Source: Reyranella sp.
Lineage (GTDB): Bacteria > Pseudomonadota > Alphaproteobacteria > Reyranellales > Reyranellaceae
Direction of reading: 5' to 3'
DNA: 61,985 bases
Assembly (NCBI GenBank): GCA_022844015.1
Contig: JALHMO010000011.1
Location: 1-61,985, forward strand
The translations under genes were made by a program, and so were the position numbers. Position 1 is the stretch's first letter, and each line of letters begins with the position of its first letter. The notes beneath the pieces were generated by a model. The model searched no databases, was not told where the DNA came from, and saw only the letters and a program-made list of their open reading frames with translations. Below are positions 36,059-45,177 of the stretch, piece by piece.

Positions 36059-36712
36059 CTACGGCGCCGGGTCCCTGCCGATCACCACTTTCGGCCCGGC
36101 ATCCCGGAACGGCGCCGCGAACCAGACGTCGTAGTAGGCGCGCAGCGCCGAGGGATAGCGGCGCAGCTCGGTCAGGATGCTGTAGGCGGCACCGACGTCG
36201 CGGGCCTCGAAGCCCCAGGCATCGATGCCGACGTTGCGTGCCATGTAGAGCGCCCGCGCCAGGTGGAAGCGCTGCGAGACGATCATCAGGCGCTTCTGGC
36301 CGTAAATGTCGCGCGCCCGCATCACGGAGTCCCACGTTCGCCAACCGTCGAAATCGCTGTAGATGATCTCCGTCGGAACACCGCGCTCGACCAGGCCAGC
36401 GCGCATGGCGCTCGGCTCGTCGTTGATGGTGTCCCGGCTGCCGCTGACGATCAGGTATTTCACCTTACCGGCCTTCCACAGCGCTGCCGCCGCATCGAGA
36501 CGGTAGACGAAGTAGCGGTTGGGCCCGCCCTCCGGCCCGATCGCCGCCGTCCCAAGGACCAGCGCGGTCTCGATGACCGGAGCCTTCGCGACATCGGAGA
36601 ACAGGCGCGCATCCGCGAGCGGATCGAGGCGTCGCTCGGCGAACCAGGCCAGCAGCACGACCGCGAGAGCCGATGCGCCGCCAGCCAGCAGGGCGTAAAG
36701 GATCAGACGCAC
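36059..36712 (-). CDS. SanA/YdcF-type DUF218 membrane protein
   Basis: A protein of about 217 aa with one N-terminal membrane segment (LILYALLAGGASALAVVLLAWF) and a periplasmic DUF218 domain. VIETALVLGTAAIG lies near 50, GKVKYLIVSGSRDT near 90, and DFDGWRTWDSVMRARDIYG near 130. SQRFHLARALYMARNVGIDAWG near 155 is the typical SanA motif. SanA-type proteins affect envelope barrier function; DUF218 members act on peptidoglycan or lipid intermediates. GTG 36712 is chosen because the membrane helix starts right after it and AGGAC precedes it. It is divergent from the ThDP enzyme with a 45-bp gap. Confidence 0.82.
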   Translation of the reverse strand: MRLILYALLAGGASALAVVLLAWFAERRLDPLADARLFSDVAKAPVIETALVLGTAAIGPEGGPNRYFVYRLDAAAALWKAGKVKYLIVSGSRDTINDEPSAMRAGLVERGVPTEIIYSDFDGWRTWDSVMRARDIYGQKRLMIVSQRFHLARALYMARNVGIDAWGFEARDVGAAYSILTELRRYPSALRAYYDVWFAAPFRDAGPKVVIGRDPAP

Positions 36713-36757
36713 GCGTCCTGTCTTGCTGCGCGGCGCACGTGACTGTAAGCCGTCGCC

Positions 36758-38380
36758 ATGCCGCGCCTGTCCACTGCCGAAGCCACCGTCCATTCCCTCC
36801 TGCGCCATGGCCTCGACACGGTCTACGCGTTGCCCGGGCTGCACAGCGACCCGCTGTTCGATGCGTTCTACCATGCAGCCGACCGCCTCCGGGTGATCCA
36901 TCCTCGCCACGAGCAGACGGCCGCCTACATGGCGCTGGGCGCAGCCCTCGTCACTGGCAAGCCGCAGGCCTTCGCCGTGGTGCCGGGACCGGGTCTGCTC
37001 AACGCCGGCGCCGCCTTGCTGACCGCCTACGGCATGAATGCGCCGGTTGTGGGGCTGGTCGGGCAGATCCCGCAGGCCGACATCGACAAGGGCCACGGTC
37101 ACCTGCACGAGATCCACGACCAGCTAGGCCTGATGGGCCATATCACCAAATGGGCCGAGCGCATCCGCAGCCCGCAGGAGGCGCCGGGCCTCGTCTCCCA
37201 GGCGATCTGGCAGGCGACGACCGGCCGGCCGCGGCCTGTTGCTCTGGAGTGCGCTCTGGACACCTGGGCCAGACGCGCCGAGGTCGTGCTGCCCGACGCG
37301 CCGCTCCCGCTTCCTCCAGAAGCGATCGACGACGAGGCGATCACCGCAGCCGCCCAGATCCTGGGAGCATCCGAGCGGCCAATCATCGTGGTCGGCGGCG
37401 GCGCGCTCGACGCGAGCGCCGAGGTGATCCGTCTCGCCGAGCTGCTCGAGGCGCCGGTCAGCTCCTACCGTCGTGGCCGCGGGGTCGTGCCGAGCTCGCA
37501 TCGCCTGGCCGTCGACATGCCGGTCGGCCATCGCCTGTGGAAGGACGCCGATGCCGTGCTGGCGATCGGCACGCGCTTCCTGATCCAGAATGGCGGCTGG
37601 GGCGTCGACGCCAGCCTCAAGGTCGTGCGGCTCGACATCGACGCCGACGAACACGAGCGGATGCGCAAGCCCGACGTGGCGCTGGTCGGCAACGCCGCGC
37701 CTCAGCTTCGCGCCCTGATCGACGCCCTGCCGAAGTACAACCGGTCGCGCCCGTCGCGCGCCTCGGAGCTCGAGGGCCATCGTGCCTGGCTGGCCGATCA
37801 GTTGTCACGGCTCGAACCGCAGCTTTCTTTCCTGCAGGCCATTCGGCGGGCGCTGCCCGAGGACGGCATCTTCGTCGACGAGGTCTCGCAGATCGGCTTC
37901 GCCTCGCGCGTGGCGCTGCCGATCGAGCATCCACGCACCTTCCTGTCGCCGGGTTACCAGGACAATCTCGGCTGGGGCTTCGGCACTGCACTCGGCGCCA
38001 AGGCGGCAATGCCGCACCGGAAGGTGCTGGCGATCGCCGGCGACGGCGGCTTCATGTACCAGGTGGGCGAGCTCGCGACCGCCGCCCGACACAATCTCGC
38101 GGTCGTGGTCGTGGTGTTCGACAACGGCGCCTTCGGCAACGTAAAGCGCATCCAGCAGGAGCGCTACGGCAACCGCCTGATCGCCTCGGACCTGCAGAAT
38201 CCCGACTTCGGCAAGCTGGCCGAGAGCTTCGGCATCGCGAGCTTCAAGGCGTTCGACGCCCGGCAACTCGAGGACGCCCTGCACAAGGCCTTCGCCCTGA
38301 ACGCCCCCGCCCTTGTCTGGGTCCCCCACGGCGACGTGCCGAGCCCATGGGACCTGATCATGATGCCGAAGGTCCGCTGA
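36758..38380 (+). CDS. Thiamine-diphosphate-dependent enzyme (acetolactate synthase-like)
   Basis: A 540-aa protein with the three domains of the IlvB/BFD superfamily. The catalytic glutamate lies in HPRHEQTAAYMALG near 50. The central domain has RPIIVVGGGALDASAE near 205. The ThDP/Mg site GDGGFMYQVGELATAARHNL ends in NGAFGN near 425-460. No regulatory small subunit is adjacent and the QxxGxx FAD-site residues of true acetolactate synthase are not obvious. A decarboxylase, oxalyl-CoA-like or sulfoacetaldehyde-type lyase is therefore equally possible. The start ATG 36758 lies close to the divergent sanA-like gene. Confidence 0.85.
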   Translation: MPRLSTAEATVHSLLRHGLDTVYALPGLHSDPLFDAFYHAADRLRVIHPRHEQTAAYMALGAALVTGKPQAFAVVPGPGLLNAGAALLTAYGMNAPVVGLVGQIPQADIDKGHGHLHEIHDQLGLMGHITKWAERIRSPQEAPGLVSQAIWQATTGRPRPVALECALDTWARRAEVVLPDAPLPLPPEAIDDEAITAAAQILGASERPIIVVGGGALDASAEVIRLAELLEAPVSSYRRGRGVVPSSHRLAVDMPVGHRLWKDADAVLAIGTRFLIQNGGWGVDASLKVVRLDIDADEHERMRKPDVALVGNAAPQLRALIDALPKYNRSRPSRASELEGHRAWLADQLSRLEPQLSFLQAIRRALPEDGIFVDEVSQIGFASRVALPIEHPRTFLSPGYQDNLGWGFGTALGAKAAMPHRKVLAIAGDGGFMYQVGELATAARHNLAVVVVVFDNGAFGNVKRIQQERYGNRLIASDLQNPDFGKLAESFGIASFKAFDARQLEDALHKAFALNAPALVWVPHGDVPSPWDLIMMPKVR

Positions 38381-38427
38381 TTGCGACTACCAAGTTCACC
38401 GCGAGGGGGTGCTTCCAAGCGCTCTCT

Positions 38428-38549
38428 TGCCATCCTGAGCGGAGCGAAGGATCTCATCGCCAGCAACAACAAAGCACGCTTTTAGCAGGCGGCGGTAAGG
38501 TCCTTCGCTGGCGGCGCTTGCTTCGCAAGCGCCTTACTCAGGACGACAG
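38428..38549. repeat. TGTCATCCTG-family palindromic repeat with internal hairpin
   Basis: The left arm (TGCCATCCTGAGCGGAGCGA and onward, from 38428) is inverted against 38498-38548. Within the right arm GGCGCTTGCTTCGCAAGCGCC is a strong hairpin. It lies in the 207-bp gap between the ThDP gene and the convergent amidase and could also act as a bidirectional terminator; no T-run follows. Confidence 0.7.
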
Positions 38550-38587
38550 GAATCGCAAGGTCTCCTGCCCACCGTTCGCATGAACCT

Positions 38588-40180
38588 CTACAGCACTGGC
38601 GGCACGAAGCCGCCGTACGCCTGCTCCAACAGCTGCGCGAACTGGATCGTCGTGGCGTCCTCGAGATAGGGCCCGATGATCTGCACACCGATCGGCAGAC
38701 CGGTGTCGGAACGCCCGATCGGCGCCACGGTCGCCGGAAGCTGCGCGGCGGTGGCGAGGCCTGCCCAGACGAAGTTGCCGTTGTAGGGCTGGCTCTGCCC
38801 GTCCACATCGAGCCGCCGGGCGTTCGGCTCGGCATGATCGTGCTTGAACGCCGCCGTCGGCATCACCGGGCAGAGCACGACGTCACATTGCTTGAACAGT
38901 GTCGCCCACTGGCTTTGCAGCCTGGTCCGTGCGTTGGATGCCGCCTCCCAGTCGCGCCAGCCGAGATTGGCGCTGCGGACGAGAATCGCGTCGAGGCTTT
39001 GATTGTCGGGGCCCATCGTCGCCGCGATCGAGCGCATCCGTTCGTAGTACTCAGGCGGACGACCCTGGGTCATGATCGGGCCGAGCAGGCGCATGTAGTT
39101 GCGGGTCACCTCGGCGAGATCGGGCAGCAGCGGGCTCTGCCGCGCCACGGTGGCCCCCTCCTTGCCGAGGCGATCGGCAAGCTGCGCCAGCGCAGCCCGG
39201 ATCGTCTCGGCAGTCGGACAGAGTGGATGCGTGTCGATCAGCAGCACGCGGAAATCGCGCAGTGCGCGATGGCGCGGCCGCGGCAGCACCAGCCGCCAGC
39301 CGATACCCTCGCGCAGCTCGTCCGGTCCGGCCATCACGTCGAATGCAAGGCCGATGTCCCGGGCGCTGCGCGCCATCGGCCCGACCACGGCCAGGCCGTC
39401 GCCGGCCGACGGCAAGGCCGGCTGTCGCGGAAAGTTCTGGCCGCGCCGGGGAACGACGCCGTAGGTCGGCTTGTGGGCGAACACGCCGCAAAAGTGCGCC
39501 GGCGTGCGCAGCGAGCCGCCGATGTCCGAGCCGGCCTCGAGGGCCACGTAGCCGGCGGCCAGCGCGGCGGCGGAGCCGCCCGACGAGCCGCCGGGCGTCC
39601 GCTCGATGTCGTAGGGGTTATTGGTGGTGCCATAGATCGGGTTCGTGGTCTGCCAGTCGGCGAGGGCCACCGGCACGTTCGTCTTGCCAATGACCACCGC
39701 GCCGGCCGCCTTCAGCTTCTGGACGACCACGGCATCCTCGGCAGGCTGCCAGTCCTTGAAGGCGGGGATGCCCCAGGTCGTCGGCAGGCCCGCCACGTTG
39801 TACGATTCCTTCACCGTCATCGGCAGCCCGAGCAGCGGCCGGCGCTCGCCGCGGGCCAGCGCCGCGTCGGCGGCGATCGCAGCCCGGCGGGCCCGGTCGA
39901 AGTCGCGCACGACAACCGCGTTGATGTGCTTGTCGAGCCCCTCGATGCGGGCAATCGACTGTTCGATCAGCTCGATCGCCGAGACGCGGCGCGCGGCAAG
40001 GTCGGCCACCTGCTCGCTGGCGGTGCGATACCACTTGCCGCCCTCCGGCGGCGGCGGCACGGGCGTCGCCGTCTGGCCGAATGCCCGCGTCGTCGTCGCG
40101 ACGCATGCCGCAGAGACGCCGGCGAGGAATGCCCGGCGGTTGGTCGTGCCGCCTTCCGGCTTGACCGAAGTTGCGTTCAT
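38588..40180 (-). CDS. Amidase-signature hydrolase with Tat-type signal peptide
   Basis: A 530-aa amidase. The N-terminus has a twin-arginine leader (NRRAFLAGVSAACVATTTRAFGQ), so a periplasmic location is predicted. The catalytic Ser-cisSer-Lys triad is visible: Lys in GLPMTVKESYNVAG near 115 and the serines in ERTPGGSSGGSAAALAAG near 190, with GSDIGGSLRTPAHFCG following near 215. ATG 40180 has GGGGGAGAG upstream; the longer frame is rejected. Members hydrolyse amides of very diverse acids. It lies just downstream (same strand) of the CoxL-type gene, 264 bp apart, so a shared pathway is possible but unproven. Confidence 0.88.
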   Translation of the reverse strand: MNATSVKPEGGTTNRRAFLAGVSAACVATTTRAFGQTATPVPPPPEGGKWYRTASEQVADLAARRVSAIELIEQSIARIEGLDKHINAVVVRDFDRARRAAIAADAALARGERRPLLGLPMTVKESYNVAGLPTTWGIPAFKDWQPAEDAVVVQKLKAAGAVVIGKTNVPVALADWQTTNPIYGTTNNPYDIERTPGGSSGGSAAALAAGYVALEAGSDIGGSLRTPAHFCGVFAHKPTYGVVPRRGQNFPRQPALPSAGDGLAVVGPMARSARDIGLAFDVMAGPDELREGIGWRLVLPRPRHRALRDFRVLLIDTHPLCPTAETIRAALAQLADRLGKEGATVARQSPLLPDLAEVTRNYMRLLGPIMTQGRPPEYYERMRSIAATMGPDNQSLDAILVRSANLGWRDWEAASNARTRLQSQWATLFKQCDVVLCPVMPTAAFKHDHAEPNARRLDVDGQSQPYNGNFVWAGLATAAQLPATVAPIGRSDTGLPIGVQIIGPYLEDATTIQFAQLLEQAYGGFVPPVL

Positions 40181-40444
40181 CGAACTCTCTCCCCCATGTC
40201 GTCGCGCGGCTTCCCCTGCAGGCCATGATGCATGGTTGCCGTGCATCCTCCAAGTCGTTCGCCGCCGCCCGCCGGAGCAGCGCCGAAGCGCGGCAGGTCT
40301 CGCGCACGCTTCCTGTCATCCCGAGCGCGGCGAGTGATCTCACCGCCGGAAGCTTCAAAGCCCGATGGGTTCTTGCCTTTGGTTTCGGCCACGACAGACG
40401 CTCCGACCGGGACGACCGATATGCGCGCCCTTGCGGGTCGGTCC

Positions 40445-42826
40445 TCAGGCCTGCGCAGGACGGTCGGAAGCGACAGCGATTGCCCGCACAATCTGCTCAG
40501 GCTTCAATGGGGTCGCGTTGAACTCGGCTCGATACATCGACAGGGCGTCGCACACGGCATTTGCGATGGCGGCAGGCGGGGCAATGGCACCGCCCTCGCC
40601 CACTCCCTTCACGCCAAGGGGATTCAAGGGCGATGGCGATTCCTGATGCAGCAGCTCGATCGCCGGGCTGTCGCTCGCCCGCGGCAGGGCATAGTCCATC
40701 AGAGAGCCGGTCAGAAGCTGGCCCTCGCGGTCGTAGACGAACTCCTCGAGCAGGGTGCCGCCGATGCCCTGGACCGTGCCGCCGACGACCTGGCCGTCGA
40801 CGAGCATCGGGTTGATGACGACGCCGCAGTCGTGCGTCACCACGTACCGCTCGATGTCGATCTGACCCGAAGCGCTATCCACCTCGACCACGGCGAGATG
40901 CGTGGCGTTTGACCAGGTCACCGTCGGCGGCTCCCAGTAGAAGGCCTCCTCGAGGCCGGCATCGATGCCCTCCGGACGACGGTGGTCCCACCCCGGCGCG
41001 GCAGCCCTGGCAACGCTGGCGAGCGTCACCTCCATTCCCGGAACGCCGACGACGCCGACCTTGCCGGCACGCAGCTCGAGGTCGGCCGCGGCGCACTCCA
41101 TCATGTTGGCCGCGATCGCGAACACCTTGGCGCGCAGCCGTTCGCTTGCGTAGTGGATGGCCGCCGAGAGATTGACGGTGCTGCGGCTCGCGATCGTGCC
41201 GAGGCCGAGGGCGATCAGGGAGGTATCGCCCAAGGCGATGACGACGTCCTTCGGATCCACCGACCACGCGTCCGCCACCACCTGGGCGAAGATCGTCTCC
41301 ATGCCCTGGCCCTGCGAGCAGGCGCCCGAGGTGACGAAGATCGACCCCGTCGGCTCGATCCGCACCAGCGCGCTCTCGAAGGGTCCGACGCCGGTGCCTT
41401 CGACGTAGCTTGCAACGCCAAGCCCGAGATGGCGGCCCGCCGCGCGTGCCTGGCGCTGGCGCTCGCGAAAGGCGGGCAGGCCGCCTATGGCCTGCAGTGC
41501 CTTGTCCAATCCGCCCGGGAAGTCGCCGCTGTCGTACACAATCGGCTCGCCGTCACGATACGGCAAGCCCATGGCGTACGGCATCTCATCCGGCCGGATC
41601 ATGTTGCGGCGCCTGACCTCTGTCGGCTCGAGGTCGAGCGTGCGGGCGATCAGGTCCATGGTCCGTTCCATGGCGAACGCGGCTTCCGGACGCCCGGCGC
41701 CCCGGTAGGGAGCATTCGGCACCTTGTTGGTCGCCACGATCCGCGCCGTCGTCGCGAAGTTCGCAATCTTGTACGGCCCCAAGAGATGAACGGCGGTGTT
41801 GTAGGCGATCGCTGCTCCGATTGGATTCCAGGCGCCGCAATCGACCATGAATTCGTCGCGAAAGGCGAGGACACGGCCGTCCCCGTCGAAACCGACCTCG
41901 ACCTCGTGCACCTGGTCCCGCGAATGACAGGAGCACAGCAGATGCTCCTGCCTCTCCTCGATCCAGCGCACCGGGCGTCCGGCAAGGCGTGCCAGGAAAG
42001 GGATGAGCAGATCCTCGGGGTAGACGTGCCCCTTGGTGCCGAATCCGCCGCCAACGTCGAGCGCCACGCAACGAACGCGTGCTTCGGGAAGGCGGAGCAA
42101 TGCCGCCGCCTCGCGTCGCACGGAGTGCACGACCTGGGTCGCCGACCAGATCGTGACGGCGCTGTTCCTCGGATCACAGGCGGCGATCACGCCGCGGCAT
42201 TCGATGGGGACTCCTGCGTATCGGTGCGTATGGAAGCGCCGGCGGAGCCGGAAGGGCGCCGCGGAGAGCGCAGCCGCCACCTGCCCCTTCTCGATCGCGA
42301 ACTCCCCGATCACGTTGGTCCCGAATTCCTCGTGAACGATTGTCGCACCCGGCGCCAGGGCGGCCGCCGGATCGACGATTGCAGCCAGTGGCTCGATGTC
42401 CACGGCAACGCGCTCGGCGGCATCCTGGGCCTGGTCGCGGGTCTCGGCCAGGACCACGGCGACGGCTTCGCCGACGTGTCGGACCTTGTCGACCGCCAGC
42501 ATGGGCTGCCTGGGCACATGGAAGCTGTGCTGCACCCGCGTTCGCCACTTGCCGGGCAAGGACAACTGGGCGCCGGCCACAGGAGGCACGAGCCGATGGA
42601 GCTCCGAGCCGGTCAGTATGCGTGCGACGCCTGGCATCGCTGCGGCGGCAGTCGCCTCGATCGAGCGGATGCGGCCGTGCGCCACCTGGCTTCTGACGAA
42701 GACGGCATGCAGCGTGCGGGGAAGCGACAGGTCGGCGACGAACTGACCTTGCCCGGTCAAGAGGCGAAGATCCTCTCGCCGCAGCATCGAACGACCGACA
42801 AACGGAGCTGTCTCTGCGCCGGACAT
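40445..42826 (-). CDS. CoxL-type large subunit of a molybdenum hydroxylase (form II-like)
   Basis: A 793-aa molybdopterin-cytosine-dinucleotide-binding subunit of the CO dehydrogenase/xanthine dehydrogenase family. It opens with VGRSMLRREDLRLLTGQGQF. The cofactor-region motifs are ALDVGGGFGTKGHVYPED near 255 and APYRGAGRPEAAFAMER near 375. GVGPFESALVRIEPTG, SQGQGMETI and GVKGVGEGGAIAPPAAIANA near 745 follow. The AYRGAGR-type loop marks form II, not the AYxCSFR of true CO dehydrogenase. No iron-sulfur (CoxS) or FAD (CoxM) subunit gene lies beside it, so the partners must be encoded elsewhere. The substrate is unknown, probably an aromatic or aldehyde. Confidence 0.9.
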   Translation of the reverse strand: MSGAETAPFVGRSMLRREDLRLLTGQGQFVADLSLPRTLHAVFVRSQVAHGRIRSIEATAAAAMPGVARILTGSELHRLVPPVAGAQLSLPGKWRTRVQHSFHVPRQPMLAVDKVRHVGEAVAVVLAETRDQAQDAAERVAVDIEPLAAIVDPAAALAPGATIVHEEFGTNVIGEFAIEKGQVAAALSAAPFRLRRRFHTHRYAGVPIECRGVIAACDPRNSAVTIWSATQVVHSVRREAAALLRLPEARVRCVALDVGGGFGTKGHVYPEDLLIPFLARLAGRPVRWIEERQEHLLCSCHSRDQVHEVEVGFDGDGRVLAFRDEFMVDCGAWNPIGAAIAYNTAVHLLGPYKIANFATTARIVATNKVPNAPYRGAGRPEAAFAMERTMDLIARTLDLEPTEVRRRNMIRPDEMPYAMGLPYRDGEPIVYDSGDFPGGLDKALQAIGGLPAFRERQRQARAAGRHLGLGVASYVEGTGVGPFESALVRIEPTGSIFVTSGACSQGQGMETIFAQVVADAWSVDPKDVVIALGDTSLIALGLGTIASRSTVNLSAAIHYASERLRAKVFAIAANMMECAAADLELRAGKVGVVGVPGMEVTLASVARAAAPGWDHRRPEGIDAGLEEAFYWEPPTVTWSNATHLAVVEVDSASGQIDIERYVVTHDCGVVINPMLVDGQVVGGTVQGIGGTLLEEFVYDREGQLLTGSLMDYALPRASDSPAIELLHQESPSPLNPLGVKGVGEGGAIAPPAAIANAVCDALSMYRAEFNATPLKPEQIVRAIAVASDRPAQA

Positions 42827-42922
42827 TCTTCAGCTCCCCATTGGGCAGTCGTCCCTGCTGCCAAACTATGCATTTGCAGGAGCTGCGCTGCAACTCGCAC
42901 CGCCCCATTCCGGGAGACACGC

Positions 42923-43837
42923 TCAGGCGAGCGACTCGAGCACCTCCCGAAACCCCGTCTTGCAGACGAAGCCGAGCTTTCGCTGCGCCTTGCCGGGGTC
43001 GTACACGCGGTCGATCGAGTCGAACATCGTCCAGCCTCGCTGCGCATAGAGCTTGCGATAGCCGGGAAAGTATCGCGCCACCACCGACGGCGCGTCGACC
43101 AGAAGTTCCCCGCAGTCGCTCGGCGAGAATGGCGTCATTGACGAGATGATGAAGGTGTCGAAGCCGAGTTCCTGCGCCCTGTCCAGCGCCACCACGTGGC
43201 TCTCGGCGGCGTCCTCGACGGTCAGGCGCCGGAACAGGAACTCGTTGGCCTTGGTGTTCTCGTCCGACTGCGCGATCGCATGCGCCATGTCGTCCGCCTC
43301 GGGGAAGAAGCGCGACGTGCGCAGGATCAGGATCGGCAAGCGATGCAGGTGATGGAACAGCCGGCAAAGCTCCTCGGCGGCGCGCTTGGTGACGCCGTAG
43401 ATGTTGCGCGGCTCGAGCGGCGACAGCGTCTCGTCGATCCAGATCGCTTCCCTGGCGCCGCCCGCCTTCCCGTCGCGGATGCGCTGCGAGATCATGAGCG
43501 ACGTGGTCGAGGTGAAGATGAAGCGGTCGACCCGGGAGCCCGGCGCCACCGCCTCTTCCAGAAGGTTGAGCGTGCCCTGCACGTTGACTGCCACGAACTC
43601 CGAGTTGTCGTGGGTCTCGATATGCGGCTTGTGGCGCGCCGCGGCATGCACGACCGCCTCGATGCCCTGCTCGCGCATGAGCCGGCCGACCATGGCGCGA
43701 TCGACGACCGAGCCCACGATCGCCGTGGTCGGCCCCGGCTCGGGGTCGAGACCGGTGACGAGGTGTCCGTCGCGCTGCAGGCGAGGCACCAGGCTCTGAC
43801 CGAGCCAGCCCGACGAACCCGTGACCAGGATCCTCAT
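42923..43837 (-). CDS. NAD-dependent epimerase/dehydratase family protein
   Basis: A 304-aa extended short-chain dehydrogenase. RILVTGSSGWLGQSLVPRLQ is the NAD-binding GxxGxxG region. FIFTSTTSLMI near 115 and the catalytic tyrosine in NIYGVTKRAAEEL near 152 (YxxxK, with K in TK) are clear. Substrates are usually nucleotide sugars or related alcohols. Its ATG overlaps the ABC1 kinase stop (ATGA, 43834-43837), making it the third gene of a peptidase-kinase-epimerase run. Confidence 0.88.
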   Translation of the reverse strand: MRILVTGSSGWLGQSLVPRLQRDGHLVTGLDPEPGPTTAIVGSVVDRAMVGRLMREQGIEAVVHAAARHKPHIETHDNSEFVAVNVQGTLNLLEEAVAPGSRVDRFIFTSTTSLMISQRIRDGKAGGAREAIWIDETLSPLEPRNIYGVTKRAAEELCRLFHHLHRLPILILRTSRFFPEADDMAHAIAQSDENTKANEFLFRRLTVEDAAESHVVALDRAQELGFDTFIISSMTPFSPSDCGELLVDAPSVVARYFPGYRKLYAQRGWTMFDSIDRVYDPGKAQRKLGFVCKTGFREVLESLA

Positions 43838-45177
43838 GACGCGGTGAGGCCGGCCTTTCCGAGAGCCTCGCCCTGGCGCGCAGTCAATGCCTCGACGTCG
43901 AAGCCGGCGATCATGTCCTCGAACAGGCGGTGCCAGTTGATCGAGGCGCGCAAATGGATGAAGACGGCGCCCAACCCGATGGCGGCGCGGTCCATGAACA
44001 CGAACTCGCGCGGCGGACGCACGCCGCCCATACGACGGAGCTCGCCGAACACGTTCTGCGCCATCTCGCGGCCAAAGCCTTCGGCCATGCCCTCCGTAAG
44101 GCGGCGCGGACGGTCGTCCATCAACGGCCCGTAAAGGAAGGCGGCCCAGCGATTGAGCACGGTGATAATCTCGCGCGTCAGGCCGGCGAATCCCCAATCC
44201 TCGTAGGCCGCCACCGCGCGCTCCTGGTCGTCGGTCGTCAGGGCGCGGTAGAGCTCGATCGAGCCGCGCACGAAGCGCGGCGGGAAGATGCGCACGCAGC
44301 CGAAATCCATCAGGTTGACCGATCCGTCCGGCCGCACCGTGTAGTTGCCGAGATGCGGGTCGCCGTGGATCACGCCGTAGAAGTAGAACGGCACGTACCA
44401 GGCGCGGAACATGTTGACGGCCAGCCGGTCCTTCTCTTCCTGGGTGCGACTCTTCCAGTTGAGCAGCGGCTCGCCGCTCAACCAAGTCATGGTGAGCAGG
44501 CGATCGGTAGAATGCGACGGCACGACCTCCGGGATGTGCACGTCGGGCTCGTCGCGCAACATGTGGCGATAGAGCGCCACGTGCCTCGCCTCGCGGCGAT
44601 AGTCGAGCTCCTCGCGCAAGCGCGTGGTGATCTCGGCATGGATCTCGTCGGTGCGGATCGCCGGATCGAATCGCTGGCCGATAGCGAACACCAGCTTCAG
44701 CTGGTTGAGGTCGGCCTCCATGGCAGACGCCATGTCGGGATACTGCAGCTTGGCCGCGACCTCGCGCCCGTCGGGCAGCGTCGCACGATGGACCTGACCA
44801 AGCGAAGCGGCGAACGACGCCTCCTTGTCGAAGCGGGCGAACTTGGCCTGCCAGTCGGGACCGAGCTCGGTCGCCATTCGGCGGCGCACGAAGGCCCAGC
44901 CCATCGCCGGCGCATTGGCCTGCAGCTGCGCCAGCTCGCGGGCGTACTCCGGCGGCAAGGCGTCGGGAATGGTGGCGATCATCTGGGCCGCCTTCATCAG
45001 CGGGCCCTTCAGCCCCCCCAGCGCCGCCTTGAGCTCGTTGGCATGCTTGTCTCGGTCGAGCGACAGGCCGAGGTAGCGCTGGCCGGCGAGCTTCATCGCG
45101 AGCCCGCCCACCGAGCTGCCGACCTTGGCATAGCGACCCAGCCGGCCGCCGAGCGAGTCGCCCTCGTCCTGGGTCAT
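43834..45177 (-). CDS. ABC1/AarF (UbiB-like) atypical kinase
   Basis: A 447-aa protein of the UbiB/ADCK family that supports ubiquinone synthesis or other lipid pathways. GPLMKAAQMIATIPDALPPE near 55-75 is the KxGQ region in its KxAQ form. The Ala-rich nucleotide loop is ASFAASLGQVHRA near 120, then the lysine in VAAKLQYP. HGDPHLGNY near 280 is the catalytic loop and LMDFGCVRIF near 300 the metal motif. Unlike UbiB there is no C-terminal transmembrane pair. It overlaps the peptidase and epimerase genes by 4 bp on each side. The ubiquinone role is a family inference. Confidence 0.9.
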   Translation of the reverse strand: MTQDEGDSLGGRLGRYAKVGSSVGGLAMKLAGQRYLGLSLDRDKHANELKAALGGLKGPLMKAAQMIATIPDALPPEYARELAQLQANAPAMGWAFVRRRMATELGPDWQAKFARFDKEASFAASLGQVHRATLPDGREVAAKLQYPDMASAMEADLNQLKLVFAIGQRFDPAIRTDEIHAEITTRLREELDYRREARHVALYRHMLRDEPDVHIPEVVPSHSTDRLLTMTWLSGEPLLNWKSRTQEEKDRLAVNMFRAWYVPFYFYGVIHGDPHLGNYTVRPDGSVNLMDFGCVRIFPPRFVRGSIELYRALTTDDQERAVAAYEDWGFAGLTREIITVLNRWAAFLYGPLMDDRPRRLTEGMAEGFGREMAQNVFGELRRMGGVRPPREFVFMDRAAIGLGAVFIHLRASINWHRLFEDMIAGFDVEALTARQGEALGKAGLTAS

